From the NCBI GenBank assembly GCA_024690965.1, contig JAILOG010000004.1, positions 22,593 through 86,592 on the forward strand: a stretch of DNA of 64,000 nt. Direction: 5' to 3'. Shown piece by piece: positions 18,513 through 26,594 of the stretch. The notes beneath the pieces were generated by a model. It did no database searches and was not told the DNA's origin. It worked only from the letters and a program-made list of their open reading frames with translations. Every line of letters starts with the position of its first letter. Position 1 is the stretch's first letter. The translations under genes and the position numbers were made by a program. Source of the stretch: Clostridiales bacterium (lineage in GTDB: Bacteria; Bacillota; Clostridia; Oscillospirales; Acutalibacteraceae).

Positions 18513-19232
18513 ATGTCACTTATTGTTACCGTATTTGTAAACGAGGGCATCGTAATGGCGAGCGACAGCCGATGCACATATAACATTATGGAGAAAAACA
18601 CAAAGACTAACACGGTGGTTCACAAGCTCGGCGTTCATTCAAACAATTCAACAATAAAAACGTTTCTTTGCCCTAACAATAACGGCATATCCGTTTGCGG
18701 AGAGGCTTCGGTAAAAGGCAAGCCCATAACAGGTTATGTTGAAAGCTTTATACGCGAGCGTGTAGACGAAGGCGTTGATATAGACGATATCCCGCAAAGG
18801 CTTATCAATTATTTCAACTCATTCGAGCCAAAGCCGAACGCCATATTTACCGTTGCGGGTTATCATAAGGACGGGCGCAATATGGTTCAAAGGATTTATA
18901 AGGTGAGAATAAAGGATAATCACATCGAAAGGCTGAAAACAGAAAGCCAGGGCGCGACATGGGACGGCGAAAGCCTGACTTTGACAAGACTTTTGCAGCC
19001 TGTTGCGGTAAAAGACCCAAACGGGCAGTATCAGGATCTGCCTCACTCGGATATCGCGTGGAACTTCTTTACGCTTCAGGACGCAGTCGATTTTTGCAAC
19101 TACGCAATAAAAACAACTATCGACACGATGCATTTTCAAAGTGTTGTGGAATCTGTTGGAACGCCTATAAACACACTCGTTATAAAACCCGACGGCTCTA
19201 AGTGGATAGCAAAACAGGAGCTTCATTGCTGA
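18513..19232 (+). CDS. Proteasome-beta-like Ntn-hydrolase candidate
   Basis: I do not recognise a named family, but the N-terminus reads like a 20S proteasome beta strand. If Met is removed, Ser becomes residue 1, and Asp17 and Arg19 in GIVMASDSR fall at the exact spacing of proteasome Asp17 and Arg19; a Lys at about 37 (VVHKLGV) could stand for catalytic Lys33 with a small insertion. GISVCGEASVKGKPITGYVESF resembles the beta-sheet and first helix that follow. Thr is replaced by Ser as the possible nucleophile. The 239-residue protein has no signal peptide. The start follows the aminotransferase stop by one base and uses a GGGAG site inside it. Function is unknown; a fold without activity remains possible. 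Confidence 0.55.
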   Translation: MSLIVTVFVNEGIVMASDSRCTYNIMEKNTKTNTVVHKLGVHSNNSTIKTFLCPNNNGISVCGEASVKGKPITGYVESFIRERVDEGVDIDDIPQRLINYFNSFEPKPNAIFTVAGYHKDGRNMVQRIYKVRIKDNHIERLKTESQGATWDGESLTLTRLLQPVAVKDPNGQYQDLPHSDIAWNFFTLQDAVDFCNYAIKTTIDTMHFQSVVESVGTPINTLVIKPDGSKWIAKQELHC

Positions 19233-19298
19233 AAAAATACGGCATACTGTGCTTATGAAAAAGCGTGGTATGCCTGAATTTGTATCTGGAAGAATGTT

Positions 19299-20573
19299 AT
19301 GAAAATTTTTATGAAAATTTGCCTTACTTCAGTTATAACGCTTGCAATATGTATTTGTGTGGGGTTTGGTCTTATCACCGCGGCATATTTGATACCGTAT
19401 GAAAATACAAAAGACAACCTTATATCCTCTGCCGGTATTCTTGAAAAAGAAGGCGCAAGACCCACACTTACAAAATACGCTTCAAGCCGGCTTGACAACA
19501 AAACAGACGCCATAATGCTGAAAATTGCCGCGTACAGCGGGGATGAAAGCATAATCGAAAGGGCGATGATGAATTACCGTTATACCGCCAAAGGAAAAAA
19601 CGATGTTCAATCGCTCTCACAGCTTGCCGAATATGGAACAGAGCAAATGCAGAAAACAGGCTATGCGCGATATTGGCACGGTTATGTTGCGGTGCTAAAG
19701 CCTTTGCTTTGCATTACGGATTACGGTGGTGTAAGGATATTCAATTCAATAATCTATATAATTTTAACAGTAACGGTATGCGTTTTTATGTACCGAAAAG
19801 ACTTAAAACACATAATTCTGCCTTATATTTTCAGCCTTTGCTTTTTGATGCCCGTTGCGACGGCAATTTGTATGCAATATTTTACCGTGTTTTGCGTAAT
19901 GTCTGTCGGCATTATAATTGTTTTGCGCTTGGGCGATAAGCTGAAAGATAATATGTATTTATCCGCGATATTTACGCTTATTGGAGCGGCGGTGGTATAT
20001 TTTGATTTTCTGACTTATCCCTTATCGGCATTTGCCTTTCCGTGCGTAGTCTATTTTCTGATCATAAAGTATGACGGCATAAGGTGTGCTCTGATGAAGC
20101 TTTTTCAAATGTTTTCTTGCTTTGCGTTCGGATATTTGGGTATGTGGTTTTCTAAATGGGTTATCGCGCAGGCTTTAACAGGTAAAAATGTACTTTTAAA
20201 CGCGGCGAATCAGTTTTTATATCGCTCATCATTTGCGACAACAAGCGAAAGCAGTATAACATATTCGGAAACTCTACGGAGAAATATAATTGAGCTTTTC
20301 AATACGCCGGTAACCGTCTTGGCTTTGATATTTATAGCTTATATTGCGGTAAAAGCTTTGAAAAACAAAAAGTCGGCGAAAAAAATATCGGCAAACGACC
20401 GTTCATTCTCAGCGGTTTGCCTTACAGTTTTATTAATGCCGTTTGTGTGGTATTTACTGGCAAGTAACCACTCTTATATGCACAGCTTTTTTACATTCAG
20501 AACGCTTGCCTGCGCGCCTTTTGCGATAATGTGCTTTGCAGCTCAATACGAAAAAAATCACAGACCCGGGTGA
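19299..20573 (+). CDS. Polytopic membrane protein of unknown function
   Basis: This 424-residue protein has an N-terminal membrane helix (VITLAICICVGFGLITAAYL), a soluble loop of about 100 residues rich in charged and tyrosine residues, then eight or nine helices ending at the C-terminus (FAIMCFAAQY). The large first outside loop and helix count resemble GT-C-type glycosyltransferases, but I see no clear catalytic Asp motif. The start is ATG 19299 behind GGAAGA; an in-frame ATG at 19311 is possible. It lies 66 bases after the Ntn-like gene and probably shares its transcript. A surface-glycan role is suggested only by the DegT neighbour. Confidence 0.6.
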   Translation: MKIFMKICLTSVITLAICICVGFGLITAAYLIPYENTKDNLISSAGILEKEGARPTLTKYASSRLDNKTDAIMLKIAAYSGDESIIERAMMNYRYTAKGKNDVQSLSQLAEYGTEQMQKTGYARYWHGYVAVLKPLLCITDYGGVRIFNSIIYIILTVTVCVFMYRKDLKHIILPYIFSLCFLMPVATAICMQYFTVFCVMSVGIIIVLRLGDKLKDNMYLSAIFTLIGAAVVYFDFLTYPLSAFAFPCVVYFLIIKYDGIRCALMKLFQMFSCFAFGYLGMWFSKWVIAQALTGKNVLLNAANQFLYRSSFATTSESSITYSETLRRNIIELFNTPVTVLALIFIAYIAVKALKNKKSAKKISANDRSFSAVCLTVLLMPFVWYLLASNHSYMHSFFTFRTLACAPFAIMCFAAQYEKNHRPG

Positions 20574-20595
20574 GCGAAGGTCTGTGATTCTTTTA
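20551..20595. terminator. Bidirectional terminator overlapping two convergent gene ends
   Basis: Arms 20556-20566 and 20579-20589 pair over 11 bases, with an A-run on the left and CTTTTA on the right. It overlaps the last codons of the membrane protein gene and touches the stop of the methyltransferase. Confidence 0.85.
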
Positions 20596-21747
20596 TACAC
20601 TGATAGCCTCTACAAGCGCCACTGCCTCTATCCCTTTTGTAAAGGGGAACATATCCACAGGCTGAAGCTTTTTTGCAATGTAACCTTTGCGTTTCAGGTA
20701 CCTTATATCACGTGCAAGCGTTTCTATATTACAGCTCACATAAACTATTTTTTGGGGAGATAATACACATACGCTCTCCAAGAATTCCTTTGAACAGCCT
20801 GCCCTGGGTGGGTCTACAAAAAGTGTATTAATTTTCACACCTTTGCAAGCCGATTCAGAGGCATATTTTCCCGCGTCATCACAAACGAATTCTATATTTT
20901 TTACATTGTTTAGCTTGGCGTTTTCTTTGGCGGTCTGTATAGAATAAGGGTTCTTCTCTACCCCGACAACACTTTTTGCCGAGCGCGCCGCCAATAACCC
21001 GATTATTCCGCTGCCGCAATAGGCGTCCATTACCGTTTCTTTGCCGGTAAGCTCTGCGTATTCTATCGCTTTTGAATAAAGTATTTCGGCTTGTGATGAA
21101 TTTACCTGAAAAAACGCGTCGGCAGGAACATTGAATTTATATCCGCAGACCTCTGAGATAATACTCCCGTTTCCCAACAATACTTCTATCCTTTCACCGG
21201 GGAGAAGCTTTTCTTTATCGTTGCAGTTAAGCACTACCGTCTTAATTTGAGGATGCGCTTTAATAAGCGCGTTTATAAAGGTGGGTTTTACGCGGTTTTC
21301 GCTTTTGCCCGCGGTTATAAGCACGGATATTTCATTTGTTTTGTAGCCTTTTCTTATTGTTGTGCTTCTTATGTAGCCTGTTTTTGTTTTGTAATTAAAT
21401 GGCTTTAATTTAAAGCTTGCAAACAGTTTTGTAATTGTGTTTGAAATATTGTTTAGATCCTCATCAACTATAGCGCACTTGTCTGTGGGTATAACCATTC
21501 CGCTTTTTGACTGATAAACGCCGGATATGGCTTCACCCGATCTTGAAAAGGAGTATGCGGTTGTGGCTTTGTTTCTGTAATTAACGGGGTTTTCCATACC
21601 GATTATTCTTTTGGGTTTTATTATTCCCAAAAAGGTTTTGTTGACAACGGATTGTTTATATTTCAACTGCTCGGCATAGGTTAAATTCTGTAAATGACAC
21701 CCTGAGCAGCGTTTATTTATTTTGCAAACAGTGTTACTGTCAGGCAT
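20593..21747 (-). CDS. rlmD: 23S rRNA (uracil-C5) methyltransferase, RlmD/RumA family
   Basis: This enzyme forms 5-methyluridine in 23S rRNA using SAM and carries an iron-sulfur cluster. Cys8, Cys14 and Cys17 form the CX5CX2C cluster motif and a later Cys in PTDKCAIV is the fourth. The methyltransferase half has MDAYCGSGIIGLLA, DPPRAGC and the catalytic VYVSCN. At 384 residues it lacks the N-terminal TRAM domain of E. coli RlmD, as many clostridial copies do. Which uridine is modified (RlmD or RlmCD type) cannot be told. ATG at 21747 follows GAGGGGG. Confidence 0.9.
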   Translation of the reverse strand: MPDSNTVCKINKRCSGCHLQNLTYAEQLKYKQSVVNKTFLGIIKPKRIIGMENPVNYRNKATTAYSFSRSGEAISGVYQSKSGMVIPTDKCAIVDEDLNNISNTITKLFASFKLKPFNYKTKTGYIRSTTIRKGYKTNEISVLITAGKSENRVKPTFINALIKAHPQIKTVVLNCNDKEKLLPGERIEVLLGNGSIISEVCGYKFNVPADAFFQVNSSQAEILYSKAIEYAELTGKETVMDAYCGSGIIGLLAARSAKSVVGVEKNPYSIQTAKENAKLNNVKNIEFVCDDAGKYASESACKGVKINTLFVDPPRAGCSKEFLESVCVLSPQKIVYVSCNIETLARDIRYLKRKGYIAKKLQPVDMFPFTKGIEAVALVEAISV

Positions 21748-21777
21748 AAAATTGCCCCCTCACGGAAAATTTACTAT

Positions 21778-21807
21778 ATTGTAACATAAATACGCCTTAA
21801 CTGTAAA
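21778..21807 (-). promoter_or_regulatory. Promoter of the rRNA methyltransferase
   Basis: Minus strand TTTACA (21802-21807), 18-base spacer, TACAAT (21778-21783). Confidence 0.6.
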
Positions 21808-21894
21808 GAATACAATTGCATAAGCAATTTAAATATAAATGCAACATTTACAAAATTAAGGTAAAAATTATGTTATAAATCAATAAAAATATAC

Positions 21895-21923
21895 TTGAAA
21901 TTTTGATTGCCGTATGGTATTAT
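21895..21923 (+). promoter_or_regulatory. Promoter of the sugar ABC importer
   Basis: TTGAAA (21895-21900), 17-base spacer, TATTAT (21918-21923). The leader is about 95 bases long; no clear catabolite-repression (cre) site was seen. Confidence 0.65.
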
Positions 21924-22024
21924 TTAACTGCGTTGAGAGCGTCGGCACTTTTTGTGAATATGTTCTCAACTAATTACGTCAGAGCGACATGCTCTGAAAA
22001 AAATTAAGAAAGAGGGTCATTATC

Positions 22025-23320
22025 ATGACAAAGAAAACTTTAGCTATCATCCTTGCGGCTATGATGCTTATTGCCTCTTTAGCAGCTTGCGGTGATGGCG
22101 GCACAGAATCCAAAACAGATTCAGCAACCGATTCTAAAGTTGAGAGCACAGTATCTGCTGACGAAACAGGCTTGTGGGATCTCGGCGACGAAAACAACAT
22201 CACATTAAAAGTATGGGGTCCTTCAACACAGCAAGAGCTTCTCGGCAAGCAGGTAGAAGCATTTAAAGCTTTGTATCCCGACCTCACAATGGATATAGAA
22301 ATCGGTCAATGCGAAGAGAGCGAAGCTCAAACTCAGGTTAGAAACGATATAGAGGCAGCTGCCGATATATTTGCATTCCCCAGCGATCACCTTGAAAACC
22401 TCGTTAGCTCAGGTTCTTTGGGCGCAGTTGTAAATTACGGTACTGTTACGGCAGCTAACGACGCTAACTCTGTAGCAGCTGCTACTTATGACGATATCCT
22501 TTATGCTTATCCTCTCACAGCCGACAACTCTTACATCATTTTCTATGACAAGACCGTTCTCGGCGCAGAAGATGTTACAAGCCTCGACAAAATGTGCGAG
22601 GTTGCCGCAGCAGCAGGCAAAAAGATTTATGTTGACGCAGGTAACGGCTTCTATGCTTGTATCTTCTCCTTTACAGGCGGACTTACAATGAAGCACAACT
22701 ATGCAGACGGCACAGAAACTTACGGCTACACAACAGACGAAAACGCTGTTGTAGCTTCTATTCAGGCTTTCGGTAAATTGTTCCAGGACGGCACACTCGT
22801 TGCAGCAGGAACAGACGTTGCGGTATCTGCTTTCACAACAGACGCGGCAGCTATCATCGACGGCACATGGGACGCAGCCGCAATTAAAGATCTTCTCGGC
22901 GACAACATGGGCGCAGCAAAGCTTCCTACAATCAGTGTTAACGGCGAAGACAAGCAAATCATCAACCTCTTCGGTTACAAAATGCTCGGCGTTAAGAGCA
23001 GCACAGCTTTCCCGAAAACAGCTCACGCTCTTGCAGAGTATCTCTCAGGCGCAGAGTGCCAGACAGAGAAAGCAACAGAGCTTTCTATTGGACCTTCTAA
23101 CCTTGAGGCTGCAAAATCAGACGCAGTTGTAAACAACGAAGTTCTTAAGGCTGTTAACGAGCAGAGCGCATTCTCTATTCCTCAGACATCTATCGCAGGC
23201 GGCTTCTGGAATGCTCACAAGGCTCTTGGTGAGTATATCTCCGCAGCAGGAGCAGATCTGAGCGACGAAGCTATAAAAGCTCAGCTTGACGATTGCCTTG
23301 AGGCAACAAACGATATCTGA
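22025..23320 (+). CDS. Extracellular sugar-binding lipoprotein of an ABC importer
   Basis: This is the capture component of a CUT1-type sugar importer, anchored to the outer face of the membrane. The signal peptide ends in the lipobox LAACG (Cys about 23), followed by a Ser/Asp/Thr linker. The mature part shows the family pattern: LKVWGPSTQQELLGKQVEAF, DIFAFPSDHLENLVSSGSLG, and IIDGTWDAAAIKDLLGDNMG. Similarity to maltose/maltodextrin-binding proteins (MalE) is by pattern; the ligand is not proven. Codon use is strongly biased (highly expressed type). A hairpin separates it from the permease genes. Confidence 0.9.
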   Translation: MTKKTLAIILAAMMLIASLAACGDGGTESKTDSATDSKVESTVSADETGLWDLGDENNITLKVWGPSTQQELLGKQVEAFKALYPDLTMDIEIGQCEESEAQTQVRNDIEAAADIFAFPSDHLENLVSSGSLGAVVNYGTVTAANDANSVAAATYDDILYAYPLTADNSYIIFYDKTVLGAEDVTSLDKMCEVAAAAGKKIYVDAGNGFYACIFSFTGGLTMKHNYADGTETYGYTTDENAVVASIQAFGKLFQDGTLVAAGTDVAVSAFTTDAAAIIDGTWDAAAIKDLLGDNMGAAKLPTISVNGEDKQIINLFGYKMLGVKSSTAFPKTAHALAEYLSGAECQTEKATELSIGPSNLEAAKSDAVVNNEVLKAVNEQSAFSIPQTSIAGGFWNAHKALGEYISAAGADLSDEAIKAQLDDCLEATNDI

Positions 23321-23347
23321 TAACAGGTATTAATTAACTTATTTCAT

Positions 23348-23377
23348 CCGTGCAGAGTCGGGTTTGGCTCTGCACGG
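23348..23377 (+). terminator. Hairpin between binding protein and permease genes
   Basis: CCGTGCAGAG (23348-23357) pairs perfectly with CTCTGCACGG (23368-23377). The T-run after it is weak, so partial termination or 3'-end protection is likely, giving more binding protein than permease. Confidence 0.65.
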
Positions 23378-23409
23378 GTTCTTACAAAAGTGACAAAGGA
23401 GAGTAAAAT

Positions 23410-24873
23410 ATGGATAACGGATCAATGAATGCTTTTCAAAAGGTATTATTTAAGATAAAATCCTTCTTTGTCGGCATACCGAAAGTTCTGTTTGCGTTTT
23501 TCTTTGCCATAGGCAATGTGCTTTATAAATACGGCAAAAGATTCAAGGACGGCGATTTCGCGGTAAAGCTGTCCTACATAATAATGGGCTTTGGTAATGC
23601 AGTCAGAGGTCAAATAATAAAAGGAATTCTTTTCCTTTTGGCTGAGGCTGCGTATATACTCTATATGGTATCCTTCGGTTGGCAGTATATTTCCGAAATG
23701 TTTACATTGGGTACCGTTCACAGATCAATTATAGAAATGGTAGACACGGGTTCTTCCAGAACGAGCGCTACTCTTTCAACAGCGAGCAACTCTATGCTTA
23801 TTATGCTTTTCGGATTGCTCACAATATTTATCACTGTCGCGTTTTTGGCGATATATGTTATCTCAACAAAATCTGCGTTTAAAGTAATGCAGACAGTAAA
23901 AGAGGGCAAAAAGCCCGCAACCTTTATGTCTGAGCTTAAAGAATTGCTCGACAGCAAATTCCACTGCACAATGCTTACTTTCCCGTCTCTTTTAGTGGGA
24001 ATTTTCACAGTTATTCCTTTAATATTTATGATACTGATTGCTTTTACAAGCTTTGACAGCAATCACCAATATCCCGGATTTTCATTCCAATGGGTAGGGC
24101 TTGAAAACTTTTACGATATCTTCGGCGGCAACGCCAAAAAGGCCGCTACCTTTGTTTCTCTTACAAAATGGACATTAATTTGGGCTGTATTCGCGACATT
24201 CACCAACTACATCGCGGGTATGATAGTAGCCCTTATGATAAATAAAAAAGGCATTCGTTTTAAATCTTTCTTTAGAACAATGTTTGTGTTGTCTGTTGCC
24301 GTACCGCAGTTTGTTACATTGCTTCTTATGCGCCAAATGCTCAACAAATACGGCATTATAAACGAAATGCTCACTACCTTTGGCTGGATACAGACCGAGG
24401 TACCGTTCCTGACTGACGCGTTTACAGCGCGAGTCACGGTTATCGTTGTTAATATGTGGGTAGGTATTCCTTACACGATACTCATAACATCGGGTATTCT
24501 TATGAATATCCCCGAAGAGCTGTATGAGAGCGCAAAAATAGACGGCGCAACCCCGGTGGTCACCTTCTTTAAAATAACGCTTCCCTATATGCTGTTTGTT
24601 ACAACGCCTTATCTTATAACGCAGTTTATAGGAAATATAAATAACTTTAATGTTATATACCTGCTTACCGCGGGACAGCCAACAAACCTTAGTCTTTACA
24701 ACGCGGGCGATACCGACTTGCTTGTAACGTGGCTGTTCGCGCTGTCGCTTAACAAAAACAATTACAACTTGGCGGCGGCAGTCGGAATACTCGTATTTGT
24801 GGTTTGCGCGGGCGTATCGCTTCTTACCTACAACTTTAGTAATTCTGCTAAAAACGAGGAGGAGTTCTCATGA
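23410..24873 (+). CDS. Sugar ABC importer permease, MalF type
   Basis: This is a membrane subunit of the CUT1 importer. ATG follows AAAGGAG. An N-terminal extension of about 170 residues contains at least two extra helices (around LLAEAAYILYMVSFG and MLIMLFGLLTIFITVAFLAI) before the six-helix core, as in MalF of maltose systems. The ATPase-contact EAA loop is ESAKIDGATPVVTFFKITLP. At 487 residues it fits MalF. Its stop overlaps the next permease by 4 bases. Confidence 0.92.
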   Translation: MDNGSMNAFQKVLFKIKSFFVGIPKVLFAFFFAIGNVLYKYGKRFKDGDFAVKLSYIIMGFGNAVRGQIIKGILFLLAEAAYILYMVSFGWQYISEMFTLGTVHRSIIEMVDTGSSRTSATLSTASNSMLIMLFGLLTIFITVAFLAIYVISTKSAFKVMQTVKEGKKPATFMSELKELLDSKFHCTMLTFPSLLVGIFTVIPLIFMILIAFTSFDSNHQYPGFSFQWVGLENFYDIFGGNAKKAATFVSLTKWTLIWAVFATFTNYIAGMIVALMINKKGIRFKSFFRTMFVLSVAVPQFVTLLLMRQMLNKYGIINEMLTTFGWIQTEVPFLTDAFTARVTVIVVNMWVGIPYTILITSGILMNIPEELYESAKIDGATPVVTFFKITLPYMLFVTTPYLITQFIGNINNFNVIYLLTAGQPTNLSLYNAGDTDLLVTWLFALSLNKNNYNLAAAVGILVFVVCAGVSLLTYNFSNSAKNEEEFS

Positions 24874-25724
24874 TTAAAAGTTACAAGGTCAAAAAATCAC
24901 TTGCCGACACGATCATTTACACCCTCCTTACCATTATGGGCGCTATTTGGGTATTTCCTCTGTTTTGGATAGTTATGCAGTCTTTGCGCGGCGAGGGCGG
25001 AAACTACGTCGCTTACATCATTCCGCACAATTTTACCCTAAAGCACTTTATAGATTTGTTTACCGAAAAAGTCGTATTTGACTATCCCAGATGGTTCTTG
25101 AACACGCTGTTTGTATCTATTTGCTCATGTATCATATCTACGTTTTCGGTGCTTATGGTTTCGTATACATTCAGCCGTTTGAGATTTAAATCTCGTAAAT
25201 TCTTTATGAATTTCGGTATGATACTCGGAATGTTCCCCGGCTTTATGACTATGATAGCTATTTACTATCTCTTAAAGCTTGTTAACTTAACGGGAACATT
25301 GGCGGCGCTGATCATATGCTATTCCGCGGGTGCGTCGCTCGGATATTTCATTTCAAAGGGCTTCTTTGATACTATTCCGCGCGCGCTTGACGAAGCGGCG
25401 ACCATAGACGGCGCAACGAAAAATCAGATTTTCTGGAAGATAATTTTGCCGATGTCTAAACCGATAGTCGTATACACGGTTCTTACATCGTTTATCGGAC
25501 CGTGGGCGGACTTCATTCTTGTTAGAATTATCATGGGCGATAAAACGCCGAACTACACCGTCGCGTACGGCTTGTACACTATGTCTAATGACAAAAATAT
25601 TAAGAAATTTTACTTCCAGTTCTGCTCGGGCGCAGTTGTTGTCGCAATACCCATTACAATACTTTTCCTTAATATGCAGAAGTATTATGTAGAGGGCGTA
25701 ACGGGCGGCGCAGTTAAAGGATAA
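24870..25724 (+). CDS. Sugar ABC importer permease, MalG type
   Basis: This is the second membrane subunit. It has six predicted helices, the first being IIYTLLTIMGAIWVFPLFW, and the EAA loop DEAATIDGATKNQIFWKI. At 284 residues it has the MalG length. The start overlaps the malF-type stop (ATGA), a sign of coupled translation. No ATPase gene follows: a terminator lies 20 bases downstream, so the pair must use an ATPase encoded elsewhere, such as the one at 57974. Confidence 0.93.
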   Translation: MIKSYKVKKSLADTIIYTLLTIMGAIWVFPLFWIVMQSLRGEGGNYVAYIIPHNFTLKHFIDLFTEKVVFDYPRWFLNTLFVSICSCIISTFSVLMVSYTFSRLRFKSRKFFMNFGMILGMFPGFMTMIAIYYLLKLVNLTGTLAALIICYSAGASLGYFISKGFFDTIPRALDEAATIDGATKNQIFWKIILPMSKPIVVYTVLTSFIGPWADFILVRIIMGDKTPNYTVAYGLYTMSNDKNIKKFYFQFCSGAVVVAIPITILFLNMQKYYVEGVTGGAVKG

Positions 25725-25742
25725 AAAAATAATAAATATAGT

Positions 25743-25770
25743 AAAAAGCGGCTCTGCGGAGCCGTTTTTT
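25743..25770 (+). terminator. Terminator of the ABC importer operon
   Basis: CGGCTC (25749-25754) pairs with GAGCCG (25759-25764), loop TGCG, followed by six T. Confidence 0.9.
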
Positions 25771-25838
25771 GTTATGGCGAAAGCTTGTTTCAAGCAGCAC
25801 CTTTTATGTAAGCGCCAGCTGATTCCACGAAGCGTAGG

Positions 25839-25867
25839 TTGCGTATGAGTGCCGTAAATGATATTAT
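25839..25867 (+). promoter_or_regulatory. Promoter of the HTH-superoxide reductase gene
   Basis: TTGCGT (25839-25844), 17-base spacer, TATTAT (25862-25867), 24 bases before the ATG. Confidence 0.5.
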
Positions 25868-25890
25868 TTAAGCACAAGGAGGCGGAAACT

Positions 25891-26484
25891 ATGGATAAAT
25901 ACGTTACAGGCGCTGTTATACGCAAACTTCGCGAAAACAAGAAGATGACGCAGGAAGAGCTTGCAGATAAGCTCTACGTCAGCAGCAAGGCAGTAAGCAA
26001 ATGGGAAACGGGGCAGGGCTTTCCCGATATAAGTTTACTTGAGCCGCTTTCAACTGCGCTTGATATTTCCGTAATAGAACTGCTGTCGGGTGAGGATATC
26101 CGCAACCGTAATTTGTCATCAAATATGACAAAAGGTAAGTTTTATGTCTGCCCGGTTTGCGGAAATGTAATAGGCGCTGCGGGTGAAGCGGTCATAAGCT
26201 GCTGCGGCATAACACTGCCGACTGTTGAGGCCGAACAGGTGAATTCGGACCATTTTATGCACATAGAGATAGCAGAGGATGAATATTATGTAACCATTGA
26301 TCATCCCATGAATAAGGAACATTACATTTCTTTTTTTGCTGCCGTGTCGGCGCGCGGAATACAGTTTGTTAAGCTGTATCCCGAGGAAAATGCCGAAGCA
26401 AGATTTAAGATCAACGGCGTATTAAAGCTGTACGCATACTGTAACAGGCACGGATTGTTTGAAATAAGCCCGCGCTGTAAATAA
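25891..26484 (+). CDS. XRE-family HTH regulator fused to a desulfoferrodoxin-like (superoxide reductase) module
   Basis: ATG at 25891 follows AAGGAGG. Residues 5-62 are an HTH_3 DNA-binding domain (MTQEELADKLYVSSKAVSKW). Residues 84-106 hold a desulforedoxin-type iron site: Cys87, Cys90, Cys104, Cys105 (CPVC and CCG). Residues 112-191 follow the superoxide reductase pattern: His121 (SDH, where the family has EKH), His138 (DHPM), His144 (EHYI), Cys184 and His187 (YCNRHG), which together are the four-His, one-Cys ligands of the catalytic iron. The usual Glu-Lys before the first His is Ser-Asp. The whole protein is 197 residues. The layout suggests a regulator that senses superoxide or iron, or an enzyme tethered to DNA. 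It is monocistronic and lies just before a second HTH regulator. Confidence 0.8.
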   Translation: MDKYVTGAVIRKLRENKKMTQEELADKLYVSSKAVSKWETGQGFPDISLLEPLSTALDISVIELLSGEDIRNRNLSSNMTKGKFYVCPVCGNVIGAAGEAVISCCGITLPTVEAEQVNSDHFMHIEIAEDEYYVTIDHPMNKEHYISFFAAVSARGIQFVKLYPEENAEARFKINGVLKLYAYCNRHGLFEISPRCK

Positions 26485-26544
26485 CACATTCTATTTATAA
26501 AGACTTTAATAATCATTTTATATAAAGCAGCAACAGCAGGTTGC

Positions 26545-26573
26545 TTGATTTATAAGCGCTTGTAAAGTATAAT
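26545..26573 (+). promoter_or_regulatory. Promoter of the HTH/zinc-ribbon gene
   Basis: TTGATT (26545-26550), 17-base spacer, TATAAT (26568-26573), 21 bases before the ATG. Confidence 0.7.
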
Positions 26574-26594
26574 ATGTTACAGGGAGGTGCTTAT

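Noticed and set aside
22409..23026. Open frame of 205 codons antisense to the sugar-binding protein
   Set aside because: Very Cys/Val-rich, no start signal; results from strong codon bias of the real gene.
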